Assembly: GCF_000517385.1 (NCBI RefSeq)
Contig: NZ_BAUW01000003.1
Coordinates: forward strand, 41,034 to 105,033
DNA length: 64,000 nucleotides
DNA from: Mesobacillus boroniphilus JCM 21738
GTDB lineage: Bacteria > Bacillota > Bacilli > Bacillales > Cytobacillaceae
Direction of reading: 5' to 3'
The notes beneath the pieces are model-generated. The model made no database searches, had not been told where the DNA came from, and was given only the letters and a program-made list of their open reading frames with translations. The position numbers and the translations under genes are program-made. How positions within the stretch are numbered: position 1 is the stretch's first letter; every line of letters begins with the position of its first letter. Positions 10,204-20,335 of this stretch are shown piece after piece.

Positions 10204-10240
10204 AAAAAAGAGAAACGGATCCTATCTGTTTCTCTTTTTT
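10204..10240. terminator. rho-independent terminator after katE
   Basis: The A-rich left arm AAAAAAGAGAAAC pairs with GTTTCTCTTTTTT. It separates katE from the next gene. Confidence 0.88.
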
Positions 10241-10257
10241 ACAAAAAGGAGGAAACC

Positions 10258-10890
10258 ATGATGAAGGTAATCGTAATTGGAGCCCATAGCAGCATCGGAG
10301 AGTTTGTTGTCAGCAAGCTCATGGGAAATGGGTATACATCCTGTGCAGTTGTCAGCAGTGAGAATCAGATCGAGCTGTTAAAAAAGAGGGGAGCTACAGA
10401 AGCGGTTCTATATGAAGAGACGATTTTGCCGACGTTATTCCAAGGTTATGATGCCGCCATTTATCTTACTGGCATCAATCCAAAGGCCAGAGCTGGCAGA
10501 ACGGTAATGGTGGACCATGAGTCAGTCATTGAGACAGTGAAAGAGGCGGAAAAACAGGGTGTTAAGCGATTTGTGATGATGAGTGCCATCATGGCCAATG
10601 AAGCGGCAGGTGATGACAGTCGGGAAATTGGAGCGAAAGAGATGCCTGATGAGTTGCTGCGGCAATCGAATTTGACCTATACCATTATTCAGCCGGGAGC
10701 GTTGACAGATAAGCCTGGTGATGGAAAAATATCTGCCGCTGAAACGCTGGATTCGAATGAGCTTGAAATTTCCCGTGAGGATATGGCGGAGGTACTCGTC
10801 GTGTCGCTTGAAACCGAGGCCGCTTTTAACAAAACATTCGAGGTGGCTAGTGGGGATACTGCTGTAAACAAAGCACTTGCTTCATTATAA
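10258..10890 (+). CDS. NAD(P)-binding atypical SDR protein (YhfK-like)
   Basis: The 210-aa Rossmann protein of the atypical short-chain dehydrogenase (NmrA/YwnB/YhfK) group begins VIVIGAHSSIGEFVV, a variant of the GxxGxxG dinucleotide loop. It continues with YDAAIYLTGI, KRFVMMSAIMAN and TYTIIQPGALTD, which are the core strands of this family. No substrate can be assigned. AAAAGGAGG lies just upstream of a double ATG. The YerD gene follows 15 bp downstream with its own strong ribosome site, so the two are probably co-transcribed. The frame is intact. Confidence 0.8.
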   Translation: MMKVIVIGAHSSIGEFVVSKLMGNGYTSCAVVSSENQIELLKKRGATEAVLYEETILPTLFQGYDAAIYLTGINPKARAGRTVMVDHESVIETVKEAEKQGVKRFVMMSAIMANEAAGDDSREIGAKEMPDELLRQSNLTYTIIQPGALTDKPGDGKISAAETLDSNELEISREDMAEVLVVSLETEAAFNKTFEVASGDTAVNKALASL

Positions 10891-10905
10891 AAAAGGAGGA
10901 TTTCA

Positions 10906-12510
10906 ATGGGATTGACGGATTATCTAGTTGTCGGCCTGTTTATCTTCGTAGCTTTGATTATTCTTGTGCCGGTCATGCTATTTATCTATTTATATATGAA
11001 AGACGACAAGCAGAAGCAGCATTCGATATTAAGAAATTTTCCCGTCATTGAAGGTTCGTTATTTTACCGAGCATATTGGACCAGAGTTGAGGCAGTATCT
11101 ATTTGACGGTGATAATGAGGGAAAGCCTTTTTCACGCAAGGAATTTCAGGATGTCGTCAAGGCTGGAAAGTATAAGGAAAGATTGATAGGATTCGGATCA
11201 CTTAAGGATTTTGAGGCAGAAGGCTTTTACATCAGAAATACGCTGTTTCCGAAATTGACTGATGAGATGAAAGTCGATAATGCCGAGAAAATTAAAACAA
11301 GAGTTTACAAGATTGATGGTGAGGGCCTCTTTACAAGAAAGGAACATAGTGAAGAAAAATTGGCCGATCCGTATTATTTGCAGGATGATGACGCCGTAGT
11401 CATTGGCGAGCATACCTGCCGCTATCCATTCCGTGTGAAAGGCCAGGTAGGCCAGTCGGCAATGAGCTATGGCGCGCTGGGGGAAAAAGCAATCCAGGCG
11501 ATGTCCAAAGGCCTGGGACTGGCGGGCGGAACGTGGATGAATTCAGGTGAAGGCGGGCTGTCTGAACATCATCTTGCCGGAAATCCAGATATCATGATGC
11601 AGATCGGACCGGACTTGTTTGGTGTGCGTAAGCCAAACGGAGAGTTTTCCTGGGAAGAATTTAAGAAGAAAAGTGAAATGCCCCAGGTGAAAGCATTTGA
11701 AATCAAGCTTGCCCAGGGAGCGAAAACGCGTGGAGGCCATGTTGAAGGGGAAAAGGTCAATGAGGAAATCGCCAAAATCAGGCTGGTGGAAGTCGGGAAG
11801 ACGATTAACAGTCCAAACCGATTTTATGAATTCAGCGATGTTCCTTCGTTGTTTGATTGGATTGAAGAATTACGCTCGGTTGGGGGCAAACCAGTAGGCA
11901 TCAAAATTGTTGTTGGTGATATGGACGCGCTTGAAAATATGATTTCTTACATGAAGGAAAGTGAGAAAGGGCCTGATTTCATTACGGTAGACGGCGGAGA
12001 AGGCGGCACCGGAGCAACCTATCAGGAGCTTGCTGACACAGTTGGACTTCCTATCAACTCAGCGCTTCCTGTTGTGGATGAAATGCTTCGCCAATATGGA
12101 ATCAGGGACAGAGTGAAGCTGATTGCTTCAGGAAAATTGATCACTCCTGATAAAATCGCAATCGCCCTGGCAATGGGAGCGGACCTTGTGAATATCGCTC
12201 GCGGGATGATGATCAGCGTTGGATGCATCATGGCCCAGGTATGCCACACAAATACATGCCCTGCAGGTGTAGCGACCACCGATAAGAAGCTGCAGGATGG
12301 TCTGGTCGTGGACGAGAAGATGTACAGGGTGGCCAACTATATCATTCACTGCGTGAAGGACTTTACAATCTGGCAGCCGCAGCCGGTATCGACAGCCCCA
12401 CGAAATTTGAACGGAAGCACATTGTCCATAAAGATGAACTCGGACGTGTATCGCCGGTAGAAGATTTGATCATTGCTGCAAGAAGAACTCAATTGCAGAA
12501 GGAAAGTTAA
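10906..12510 (+). CDS. yerD: FMN-binding glutamate-synthase-like protein YerD (two frameshifts)
   Basis: The protein is about 534 aa after two breaks are bridged: near 11050 (CATTGAAGG for CATTGGAAGG) and near 12343 (ATCATTC for ATCCATTC). It has an N-terminal TM helix (residues ~5-28) and then the glutamate-synthase central/FMN barrel. Visible barrel motifs are GQSAMSYGALGEKAIQA, WMNSGEGGLSEHH, KLAQGAKTRGG, FITVDGGEGGTGAT and GCIMAQVCHTNTCPAGVAT, the last carrying the Cys cluster near the 3Fe-4S site. The glutaminase domain of true GltB is absent, as in B. subtilis YerD. The true reaction is unknown; a membrane-anchored FMN oxidoreductase is the safe description. It is in an operon with the SDR gene upstream. 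Confidence 0.85.
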
Positions 12511-12525
12511 AGTGAATAATGTTTA

Positions 12526-12558
12526 AAAGAGCCTGATACATGATATCAGGCTCTTTCT
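12526..12558. terminator. terminator after yerD
   Basis: AAAGAGCCTGATA pairs with TATCAGGCTCTTT around a short loop. Confidence 0.88.
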
Positions 12559-12565
12559 ACGCTTT

Positions 12566-12708
12566 ATAAGAAAGTATAAACTTTTTACACTTTGATTAGT
12601 GTCTAGCTCCTCGAGACGCTTCGGTCCGACCAATGAAGTCAAAGAGCGACTTCACTGGTCGGCCCTCCAGCGCTTGTCGGGGCTGACCAAGGCGCTTGCG
12701 CTTTTCTA
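12566..12708. repeat. GC-rich foldable intergenic element, copy A
   Basis: It begins with ATAAGAAAGTATAAA and ends with GGCGCTTGCGCTTTTCT. Inside, CTAGCTCCTCGAGACGC can pair with the GCGCTTGTCGGGGCT segment, and GAAGTC...GACTTC forms an inner hairpin. It recurs at 36645-36942 (enlarged) and 58516-58668 (closest match). No ORF crosses it. It lies in the 330-bp gap between yerD and the DUF2177 gene. The rest of that gap shows only an AT-rich probable promoter. Confidence 0.85.
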
Positions 12709-12840
12709 ATTCATGAGTGATGTCGCAGAAGGGGCTACTTCTGCATAGTACAACAAAAAACACATCTGTACACATCCAGATTTCAGGGAAGAACCTTGTG
12801 TTTATTATAATAGAGTCAAACCGGAGGGAGACTTGATTGT

Positions 12841-13233
12841 ATGAAAATCTACGGCATTACCTTTTTGATATTTCTGGTACTTGACAGTGTTTGGCTCGGA
12901 TTGATTTCACCAAGCCTCTACAAAGAGCAGATTGGTCATTTGCTCGCTCCAGAGGTGAACTGGATTGCAGCGGCTTTGTTTTATATTCTGTTCATTGCAG
13001 GTCTTGCCTATTTTGCTGTGAAACCAGCCATCAGGCAAAATAGCTGGAAAACAGCTCTTAAAAATGGTGCGTTTTTTGGCCTCGTTTGTTATGCCACATA
13101 TGATTTGACGAACCAGGCGACATTAAGTGATTGGCCGCTGATGATTACAGCCATTGACTTGATGTGGGGAACCTTCATTTGTGGAGTTTCTTCATTGTTA
13201 AGCTTCTTCATTGCCAGGAGATTTGTCGAGTGA
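12841..13233 (+). CDS. DUF2177-family membrane protein
   Basis: The 130-aa protein has four predicted TM segments. DSVWLGLISPSLYKEQIG near the N-terminus and ATYDLTNQATL...WPL...DLMWGTF in the second half are the signatures I associate with the DUF2177 family. No biochemical role is known. GGAGGGAGA lies upstream of the ATG. The gene is isolated, with a repeat element upstream and a terminator downstream. Confidence 0.8.
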   Translation: MKIYGITFLIFLVLDSVWLGLISPSLYKEQIGHLLAPEVNWIAAALFYILFIAGLAYFAVKPAIRQNSWKTALKNGAFFGLVCYATYDLTNQATLSDWPLMITAIDLMWGTFICGVSSLLSFFIARRFVE

Positions 13234-13236
13234 ATG

Positions 13237-13274
13237 TAAAGAGCCTGCCCACAATTTTATGGGCAGGCTTTATA
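13237..13274. terminator. bidirectional terminator
   Basis: AGCCTGCCCA pairs with TGGGCAGGCT between two convergent genes. Confidence 0.85.
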
Positions 13275-13277
13275 TAA

Positions 13278-14060
13278 TCAGAAGTTAACTTTTTTTGGAA
13301 ACCAGGGAATGAAAAGATTCGTTTCCTGCTTGTAAATCTGGTATTCCTCGTTCCCGGCATATCTTTTATCCAAGAATGGAACTCCGGAAACCTTTAATAG
13401 CAATAGATTAATGAACGCTGCACTGAAGAATGCGGTCCAGCCATTTTGCACACCCAGGACAATCAGGAATATACCCCACCACATCGCCGCTTCGCCAAAA
13501 TAGTTCGGGTGCCTGCTGTAGCGCCATAATCCGGATTTTAAAATCTCTTCTTTATGTTTCTTTCTCTTCTTAAAGTGTTCTAGTTGATAATCTCCAATAC
13601 TCTGGAACAGGAAACCGATTACCCAAACAATCAGTCCAAGGACTGCGAAAATGTCAAAGACGCTTGAGTCAGCGACATTCACAAGAACAATAGGATAAGC
13701 AAGGAGCAGCATGATGGCTCCCTGCATCATAAAGACTCTGAAAAAGGCAATAATCCTGACGTTTTTGCCCCATTGCTTACGGAAATTGGCATATCGGAAA
13801 TCCTCTCCTCTGCCAATGGAGCGGATGAGCAGGTGAAGGAAGAGTCGGATTCCCCATAAAGAGACTAGAGTTAAAACAATGGTTTGTCTTAGGGAATGTT
13901 CTCCCTCTGATGCGAAATAGCTGACGAAGGCGATGATGACAAATCCAAGCCCCCAGCCGATATCGACAATCGAGTTATCTTTTATTAATTGTGCAATGAT
14001 GAACATCGTGACCATGAATAGAAAAATTGCGCCGATATTGATTACATATAAGTCCCACAT
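13278..14060 (-). CDS. DUF1295 / steroid 5-alpha-reductase-like membrane protein
   Basis: The 260-aa polytopic membrane protein has about seven TM helices. DNSIVDIGWGLGF near residue 30 and the C-terminal LWRYSRHPNYFGEAAMWWGIFL (SRHPNYxGE) are diagnostic of the DUF1295/isoprenylcysteine methyltransferase-like superfamily, where this region binds NADPH or SAM. Family members are oxidoreductases or methyltransferases of lipids, but no substrate can be read from the sequence. It lies 43 bp downstream of the DhaL-DegV gene on the same strand and may share its transcript. The frame is intact. Confidence 0.82.
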   Translation of the reverse strand: MWDLYVINIGAIFLFMVTMFIIAQLIKDNSIVDIGWGLGFVIIAFVSYFASEGEHSLRQTIVLTLVSLWGIRLFLHLLIRSIGRGEDFRYANFRKQWGKNVRIIAFFRVFMMQGAIMLLLAYPIVLVNVADSSVFDIFAVLGLIVWVIGFLFQSIGDYQLEHFKKRKKHKEEILKSGLWRYSRHPNYFGEAAMWWGIFLIVLGVQNGWTAFFSAAFINLLLLKVSGVPFLDKRYAGNEEYQIYKQETNLFIPWFPKKVNF

Positions 14061-14103
14061 TTTTAAAAACTCCTTTCATATTTGGGTTTGTCGAAAAGCA
14101 TTG

Positions 14104-15838
14104 CTACGCTGACTGATCCCTTGCCTGCATGAGCCCGATGACAGGGGATACATTGGCAGTATATAAAGGGTTGGCTCCAGTCAGGTTCTTCATTTCAACT
14201 GCACATAATGCGGCTTTATCTGGGTCGTTTGCGTGAAGTACAACATATTGTGTTATTTGCTTTGTTTTATCCAAATGGGCAATCATGCTGAACATTTTTT
14301 TCAGGTTTGAGTTTCGGAAAAACGTCTTTCCGTAAAGCTTTGATTTGCCCTGTTCATCAACAGAAACGATTGGCTTCATTTTTAACATCGTCGCGATCCT
14401 TCCTTGCAGTGGGGTAACTCTGCCACCGCGGATCATATGCTTTAATGTTGGGACGCTGACGAGGATTTCCGTTTTGGCAGTCAATTCTTCTGTCAGTTGA
14501 ATTAATTCATCCAGGCTTGCTCCTTTGTCAAGCTCTTCAGCGACCGCATGGATTAGCAAGCCATAGGCACCTGAGAGGGTTTTTGTATTCAGCACGGTGA
14601 TTTTTTCAGGGTCGACCTGTGCTGCTGCAAGGGTGCAGGATTCAAATGTCCCGCTTAATTCCTTCGATACATGTATTGATAAAATATGGTCGTAGTGCTT
14701 TGCAAGCTGTTCGTATGTGCGAGTGATTTGCTCAAGGCCCGGCTGAGAGGTTTTAGGTGCTTCTTCAGCAACTTCCAATCGATTGTAGAAATTTTCAGGT
14801 TTCATTGTTACTTTATCCAGATATGGTGACTGATCCATTTCGATTGTAGCGGGCAGCAAATGAATCTGATGGTGGTCCATGAATTCTTCAGGCAGGTCAC
14901 AGCTGAGTCGATGACAAGGGCGATTTTTGATTTCCTCGCATGGATGCTCTCGTATTGGCGCTTCATATCCTCGACCTTCTGGAAGCTGACAGTGCCAAAT
15001 GCAGACAGAAGCTCGACGGCTTCGTGCGGTTCATTTGTATGCAAGTGCACCTTCAACTGCTGTTCATCCCCGGCGATCACGACAGAATCTCCAAGACTTC
15101 CTGCCACCTCTTTTATTTTAGAAGAATCAGAGATTCCTTTGATCATAAACTCTGTGCAATAACGATGAGAAAGCAGTTCTTCTTTTGAAAAAATATGGTC
15201 CTCGAAGGCAGGAATACTTTGTTTGGTCACTATTGATTCGGACTGGTTGTGCGGCTGGATAAGCCCTTCGAGAAAATAAACGAAACCTTTCGCACCAGAG
15301 TCCACCACTTTTCTTCCGCTTACCTCTTCCATTTTCAGCTTCGTTTTCTCAAGAGATTGATAGACGTGAGGAAGTGAATCGACAATCAATGAAGGCACAT
15401 TCGTGTGAGCAGCTGCCGTTTCCTTCATGGCTGTCACCCAATCTTTCATTACAGTCAGGACGGTGCCCTCTTCAGGTGACATAACGGAATCATATGTTTT
15501 CCCCGTTGCCAGCTCACAAACTGAAATGAAATCATTTGGGCCATGAATATTTTTAACTGATATTCCATTGGCAAAATGAATGAGAAACTGGGAAAAGATC
15601 ATTCCTGAATTCCCTCTGGATCCTCTTAAGGCAGCCTTTTTCAAAGAGGTGAGGGATTCAGCCGCATCATCACTAATATAGGCGTCTTGTAAAATCGTCC
15701 TCATCAGATAGGACAGATTGCTGCCGGTATCTCCGTCTGGGACAGGGAAAACATTGATTGCATTCAATTCTTCCTGATGTTCAATCACTTTTCGCGAGCC
15801 GGAAAAAGCATGTTTAATAACAATTTATGATCAAGCAT
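14104..15838 (-). CDS. DhaL(DAK2)-DegV fusion, FakA-FakB-like (two frameshifts)
   Basis: The protein is about 578 aa in two parts. The N-terminal DhaL kinase domain has NVFPVPDGDTGSNLSYL (Mg-ATP aspartates) and ALRGSRGNSGMIFSQF, followed by a middle domain as in FakA. The C-terminal DegV domain (IALVIDS.CDLPEEFMD, SKELSGTFES, KHMIRGGRVT) is the fold of fatty-acid-binding FakB. In two-protein systems FakA phosphorylates the fatty acid held by FakB; here both halves are on one chain. Breaks near 14902 (one base missing after GACTCAGC) and near 15803 (a T-run one short, minus strand) interrupt the frame. Bridging the second restores ATG 15838 with GGAGG upstream. The role in fatty-acid activation is inferred from domain identity. 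Confidence 0.8.
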
Positions 15839-16010
15839 CGTAAGGTTATCCTCCATTTAAAAAAAGTTATACATAACTTATACATATATTATACAAAGTT
15901 TAGTTATTTGTAAAACCTTTTTTAAATGAACATTTTTTATTCGGGATTTTTCTAACTAGATCAAATATGGAATAATAAAAGCAGGCATTTTATAGGGAGG
16001 TCTTTTGGCT
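15839..16010. promoter_or_regulatory. divergent AT-rich promoter region
   Basis: This spacer lies between two divergent genes and holds a threefold TTATACAT-like word (GTTATACATAACTTATACATATATTATACAA). It could be overlapping -10 elements or a regulator site. The evidence is weak. Confidence 0.3.
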
Positions 16011-16670
16011 ATGGGAAAAAAAGCTTTGATAGCTGGCTCGACAGGATTAATTGGGAATGAATTGCTGCAGATTTTGTTGGATTCGAAGGAATATGACCAG
16101 GTGACGGCAATTGTAAGAAGGCCGCTTGACGTCAAACACTCTAAGCTAGTAGAAAGGGTGATTGATTTTGACCGATTGGAAGAGTATATAGGGTTATTTG
16201 CAGTTGACGATGTATTCTGCTGCCTTGGAACAACAATCAAGAAAGCAAAGACTAAGGAAGCAATGTGGAAGATAGATGTAGACTACCCTGTGTCAATTGC
16301 CAAATTGGCCAGTTCTAAAGGAGCCAGGAAGTTTTTGCTTGTCAGCTCGATGAATGCTGATCCAGATTCTCCAATATTTTATTCGAAAATGAAAGGAAAG
16401 CTGGAGGAAGAAATCAAGCGGATTCCATTTGAAACAACAGCCATCTTCCGCCCATCATTGTTATTGGGGGAGCGAGATGAATTTAGGCTTGGCGAAAGAG
16501 CAGCTGCAGCAATTTTTACTAAAATGCCTTTTCTCTTTGCGGGACCATTCAAGAAATACAAAGCAATAGAGGGGAAGACGGTGGCATCAGCGATGTATAG
16601 AGTTGCACAGTTGGACAAGACGGGGTTTACAATTTATCCCTCGGAACATATACATGAGCTTGGGGAATAA
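16011..16670 (+). CDS. TIP30/HTATIP2-like NAD(P)-binding oxidoreductase
   Basis: The ~219-aa Rossmann protein has the dinucleotide loop ALIAGSTGLIGNELL at the N-terminus. It also shows DDVFCCLGTTIKKAKTKE, KFLLVSSMNADPDS and the YSKMKGKLEEE segment (YxxxK-type). These features define the TIP30-like branch of extended/atypical SDRs. The substrate is unknown. GGGAGG ends at 16000. TTG 16005 and ATG 16011 are both possible starts; I prefer the ATG. The frame is intact. Confidence 0.8.
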   Translation: MGKKALIAGSTGLIGNELLQILLDSKEYDQVTAIVRRPLDVKHSKLVERVIDFDRLEEYIGLFAVDDVFCCLGTTIKKAKTKEAMWKIDVDYPVSIAKLASSKGARKFLLVSSMNADPDSPIFYSKMKGKLEEEIKRIPFETTAIFRPSLLLGERDEFRLGERAAAAIFTKMPFLFAGPFKKYKAIEGKTVASAMYRVAQLDKTGFTIYPSEHIHELGE

Positions 16671-16703
16671 CTGGCCAATAACTGACAAACTTAAAAAAGA
16701 ATT

Positions 16704-16738
16704 AAAAAAGCAAAGCGAGAAAGGTCGCTTTGTTTTTT
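16704..16738 (+). terminator. rho-independent terminator
   Basis: CAAAGCGA pairs with TCGCTTTG, with an A-run before and TTTTTT after. Confidence 0.85.
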
Positions 16739-16756
16739 CTAATCCTAGCTGCTTAA

Positions 16757-16831
16757 TTCCTGCTGATTGTCATGTCGGTCATTCCGATGACCATCGTCGG
16801 CGTCATTCTTGGATTATTCCTGAGTCATCTC
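16757..16831 (+). pseudogene. inverted fragment of an RND-pump membrane segment
   Basis: Read on the plus strand this gives LLIVMSVIPMTIVGVILGLF, which resembles the TM segment after the second porter domain of AcrB/SwrC-type pumps (the SIPLAxIGxxLGL region). The rest of the pump relic immediately downstream is on the minus strand. This small piece is therefore inverted with respect to its parent gene, with about 100 codons missing between. It is too short to be certain. Confidence 0.45.
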
Positions 16832-18185
16832 TTCATCCCACTTCACTTTTAACGGAACGTTTTCCTCATTGATTTTCAGTTCACCTACAGGCATCTGTAA
16901 AAAGGCTTGCTCAATGAATTGCTTGATCTGCGGCTGGGACAATCCCGCTTTTTCAATTTCAGACTCATTCAGCTGGACAACTTGTTCAACAGAAGTTCTT
17001 TCAATGGAATTTTCGGCCGCGACAATTCCTTCAATAGTCTTTAGTTCTTCTATAAACCCATCAGCGATTGTTTGGAGTTCATCAAAGCTCTCACCTGAGA
17101 TATTGATTCGAACAGGGGACCCGCCGCCTCCAGACATGGCTGCTGCGGCGCTCTTCAAAGGAACCTTCTCCTCTAGACCTCTTAATGACTTAAGAATCTT
17201 TTCATTCACGTCTTTTTGTTCTCTTGTAATTTCATCGCCTTTTGTCATATTGATGACGGTGTACAGCATGTTGCCATTATCCATTACATAGTAAGATCCA
17301 ATATCTTTAACCTCGTCTAGTGCTTTGTTCATTTCATCAGGAACTTCTCGGATAGAGAAGGAATCAGAGTGAACGAAACAATTACAGAGCTAATGAGAGT
17401 AATGGCTACAACAACAGATAGGATGATCATGAATGAGCCCATTTCACCGCCAAGCAAACCAATCGGCACAAAAACGACAATTGCGGTGAGCATCGAAGCC
17501 AGAACGGCTGTGGCTACTTCCTGGGTTCCTTTAATGACTGCCTCCAGACTCTTTAAACCGAGTTTTTTTTACGGTAGATGGATTCAAGAATAACGATGGA
17601 TGAATCGACCATCATCCGATTCCAAGTCCGAGACCGATCAAGGTGAGCATATTGAAGCTGTCACCAAAAACCCACATTGAAGCGAAAGTGAGATTGATAA
17701 TCCTACGATCAATGTAGCACGGATATTTCTCAAGAACAGCATCAGAATCGCGACGGCAATAGCAGCACCAATCAGGATATTGCTCGTCACTCCATCAATC
17801 GAATCCTTGATATAATCCGCTTGGGCGACCATTTCATTCAATTCGACGCCGCTGACTAATCCTTCTTCGCGGATTTGTTTGATTTCCTCACGTACTGCTT
17901 CTGCCAGCTCAATTTGAGTGGCATCGGCTACTCTGCCTACCTGGACAAAATGAAATCCTTCGATCCATTTTTCCAGGCTTCCTGACAGCAATACATCATG
18001 TACTTAAGGAAGAGCTTCCAGTCTCGGTTCCAGGATGTTCTTGGCAAAGGATGTCATCTTTTCCATGTCAGATCCAGAAACATCCATGAAAAAGTCGTAA
18101 GCCTGGCTAGTGCCAAATTGTCCGGTCATCACATCTTTGACACCGCTAATGTTATCCCTTGAATTAGAAATCCATAATGAGCCTG
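16818..18185 (-). pseudogene. decayed RND efflux pump (SwrC/AcrB-like) relic
   Basis: Pieces of one large RND transporter lie in order on the minus strand in several frames: a porter-domain fragment at ~18000-18180 (VKDVMTGQFGTSQ), then VADATQIELAEAVREEI and NILIGAAIAVAILMLFLRNIRATLIVG (17638-17991). A segment with LTLIGLGLGIG and MMVDSSIVILESIYR follows around 17560-17640, then AVLASMLTAIVVFVPIGLLGGEMGSF (17440-17530) and a second porter domain (16814-17332, VNEKILKSLRGLEEK, ISGESFDELQTIADGF). The N-terminus, parts between pieces (for example after IPSLSEKFL) and the C-terminal third are missing. A full pump has ~1050 residues. This is genuine loss, not only frameshift noise. Native members export drugs or lipopeptides. 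Confidence 0.8.
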
Positions 18186-18454
18186 AGACAGATTTTTACA
18201 TAGGGTTGAAGACGGAGAAGGAATAGGCAGATAAATGGAGAATAATAAGTTTTCATAGAAAAATGCGAGGTGAGGTATTGCAGCCAGCTAAATGTTTCCG
18301 GCATTGTGCCAATCATGAAGGATGGAAGATTTATAGAAGGAGTTGAGAGTGCCTCGCAGGAGTGAGCCATGCACTTTTGATCAAGATGAGCGATTACAAA
18401 TAGCCTTCTCGAGGATGGTTCATTAGAAGGCTATTTTAATATCTCTAAAAGATC
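18186..18454. terminator. gene-free stretch holding one terminator (18398-18437)
   Basis: AAATAGCCTTCT pairs with AGAAGGCTATTTT. On the minus strand it lies just downstream of the sleL-like gene. I see nothing else convincing in this 270-bp stretch. Confidence 0.6.
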
Positions 18455-19869
18455 TTACTGCAACTTCTTTATATTAAAGTTATCGTCCAGCAGGACCCAG
18501 TTTTGCGGGAAGGGGTAGCCAAGCACCAGTAGCTGACTCCACGCAAGTTGTATTGCTTGATCAGGTCGAACTTTGCCTGGGCACTGCGGGCGTCTTCGAA
18601 CCATACTTCGTGTTCACGGCCCTGTTCATCAGTGTAGCGGAAGTATGGCGATGCTGCTACAGTATCATATTGGATCGCAGCGCCATATCTGATGGCTCGG
18701 CTCACTGCTTCCTGCGGGCTGTATGTTTCTGCTTCCTGCCCCTGGACATGGGGGATGATCCAGTCTCTTGCATATAGCTGGAATCCCATCAGGATTTTAT
18801 TCCTAGGGATAGCGGTAATCGCGTAATCAAGCACTCTGCGGATTTCGTTCAATGGTGAAACAGCCTGAGGCGATCCGAAACGGTAGCCCCATTCGTATGT
18901 CATCAAAACAACAAAATCTGCTATCCTGCCGTGTGCAGGATAATCATGCGCTTCATATAATAATCCTTTTTGATCGGCCCTGACTTTTGGAGCAAGAGAG
19001 GTTGAAACAAAATAGCCTTCTTTATGAAGGGCATCAACGGCTTCCTGCAGAAATGTATTATAATGCTCACGGTCTGCAGGCAGGACATTTTCAAAATCAA
19101 TGTTCAAGCAACGGTAACCTTTTTCACGCATGACAGTAAGGATATTGTTGAGCAGTGTGTTACGATTTGCTTCACTGGCAAGTACTTCATGGGCGATATT
19201 CTCCCCAGCCTCAGTCGCTGTAAGTTGGTGATCGACATCATTGGCAGAGCGCCTTTTGCCAGTCCTGTCTGGATGGCTTCGGTATCATCCTTCATGTAAA
19301 GGATAAGCGAACCGTCAGGCTGAATGACATATGCAAACGGAGCAATATAGGTCATCAGATCAGCTGCTTCGCCGACCAGCTCAATTGCCTTTTCGTCAGA
19401 GTGATAGGTGAATGCATTTGATTCAATCGTTGGTTTCCGTTTTGGAATGACTAGAATAGTACCTGGATACAGCAGATTAGGATTTTGGATTTGATTGGCC
19501 TTGATGATCGCCTGTATGGTTACCCCATAACGCTGGGATATGTGCCATAGAGTTTCACCGCGCTGGATCGTATGGCGGGTAGCTGATATGCGGAGTACGG
19601 TCCCAGTAGATAAGGGCAGGGTTGGTGATAGCATTAGCCCGGATGATAGCATCTACGGTCGTACCGTAACGCTGGGCAATGGACCATAAAGCTTCTCCGG
19701 CTCGAACTGAATGGAATATATCATGAGATGGAATAAGAAGGGCCTGGCCAACGACTAGCTGGTTTGGGTTTTCCAGTCCATTTATTTCGCTGATTTGTGC
19801 AACAGTTACCTGATATCTGTTTGCAATTTGCCACAGGGCTTCCCCTCTTTGGACAACATGAATGATCAT
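18455..19869 (-). CDS. sleL: spore cortex-lytic-type enzyme, LysM x3 + GH18 (SleL/YaaH-like; three frameshifts)
   Basis: The protein is about 470 aa when bridged. It has three N-terminal LysM peptidoglycan-binding repeats (IIHVVQRGEALWQIANRYQV, IFHSVRAGEALWSIAQRYGT and HTIQRGETLWHISQRYGV) and then a GH18 catalytic domain. That domain shows YRCLNIDFENV (a DxxxDxE-type motif variant), VVLMTYEWGYRFG and LMGFQLYARDW, ending GVSYWCL. SleL is an N-acetylglucosaminidase acting on cortex fragments during germination. B. cereus SleL usually has two LysM repeats, so three is slightly unusual. Breaks lie near 19606 (two bases short or one extra), near 19220 and near 18519 (GGTAGCC for GGTAGCCC). With the last one corrected the stop is TAA at 18455. 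Whether it works depends on whether the breaks are real. Confidence 0.8.
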
Positions 19870-20036
19870 AATGAACCTCCCTCAGGAAAAAGTCCTACAA
19901 TATGCTATGAGAAAAAAAGGGATTATATGTTGAGGGATGAATTATTATTCTCAGTTAATTGCTAAAAGCGAGCTGTGCTGTGGAGGGGTTAATGCGTATT
20001 TGTGGCACAACTTTGGAAGGTAAGGAGGATATGGGA

Positions 20037-20335
20037 ATGGAATTATGGGTAGGTTCAGCTGGTGTATGCATCAATGAACATGGGGAAATTCTGATGGTCC
20101 TGCAGGGGAAAGAGGACGAGGAAAAACTTGTTTCGCTCATCTCACTCACCTTTTTCCAGGCAATTTCATGGATCAGCCCGTCAGGATCCTGAATTTGGAT
20201 TTCTCTTCCAGTTACTTTTATCTCAAAGTACTGAACCTTGACTTTCACTCCGGAAATGACACCACTTTTCATAAAAAGCTGACGGACGATTTCCGCTTCA
20301 TATCCGGTTTCCTTACCGCCTGCAGGTACTGCCCA
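20037..20335. pseudogene. NUDIX hydrolase gene split by an internal inversion
   Basis: The N-terminus is on the plus strand (ATG 20037 with AAGGAGG upstream: MELWVGSAGVCINEHGEILM to ~20126). The C-terminal half is on the minus strand (20335 down to ~20127: WAVPAGGKETGYEAEIV, VQYFEIKVTGREIQIQDPDG, IHEIAWKKVSEM). Flipping 20127-20335 back joins EDEEK to WAVPAGGKE and gives a stop soon after. Even then most of the NUDIX box is missing (GGKE runs straight into TGYEAEIV), so an ~18-codon deletion is also present. The gene is non-functional as shown. Confidence 0.75.

Noticed and set aside
18164..18370. 68-codon minus-strand ORF after the pump relic
   Set aside because: No similarity or ribosome site; lies in gene-free DNA.
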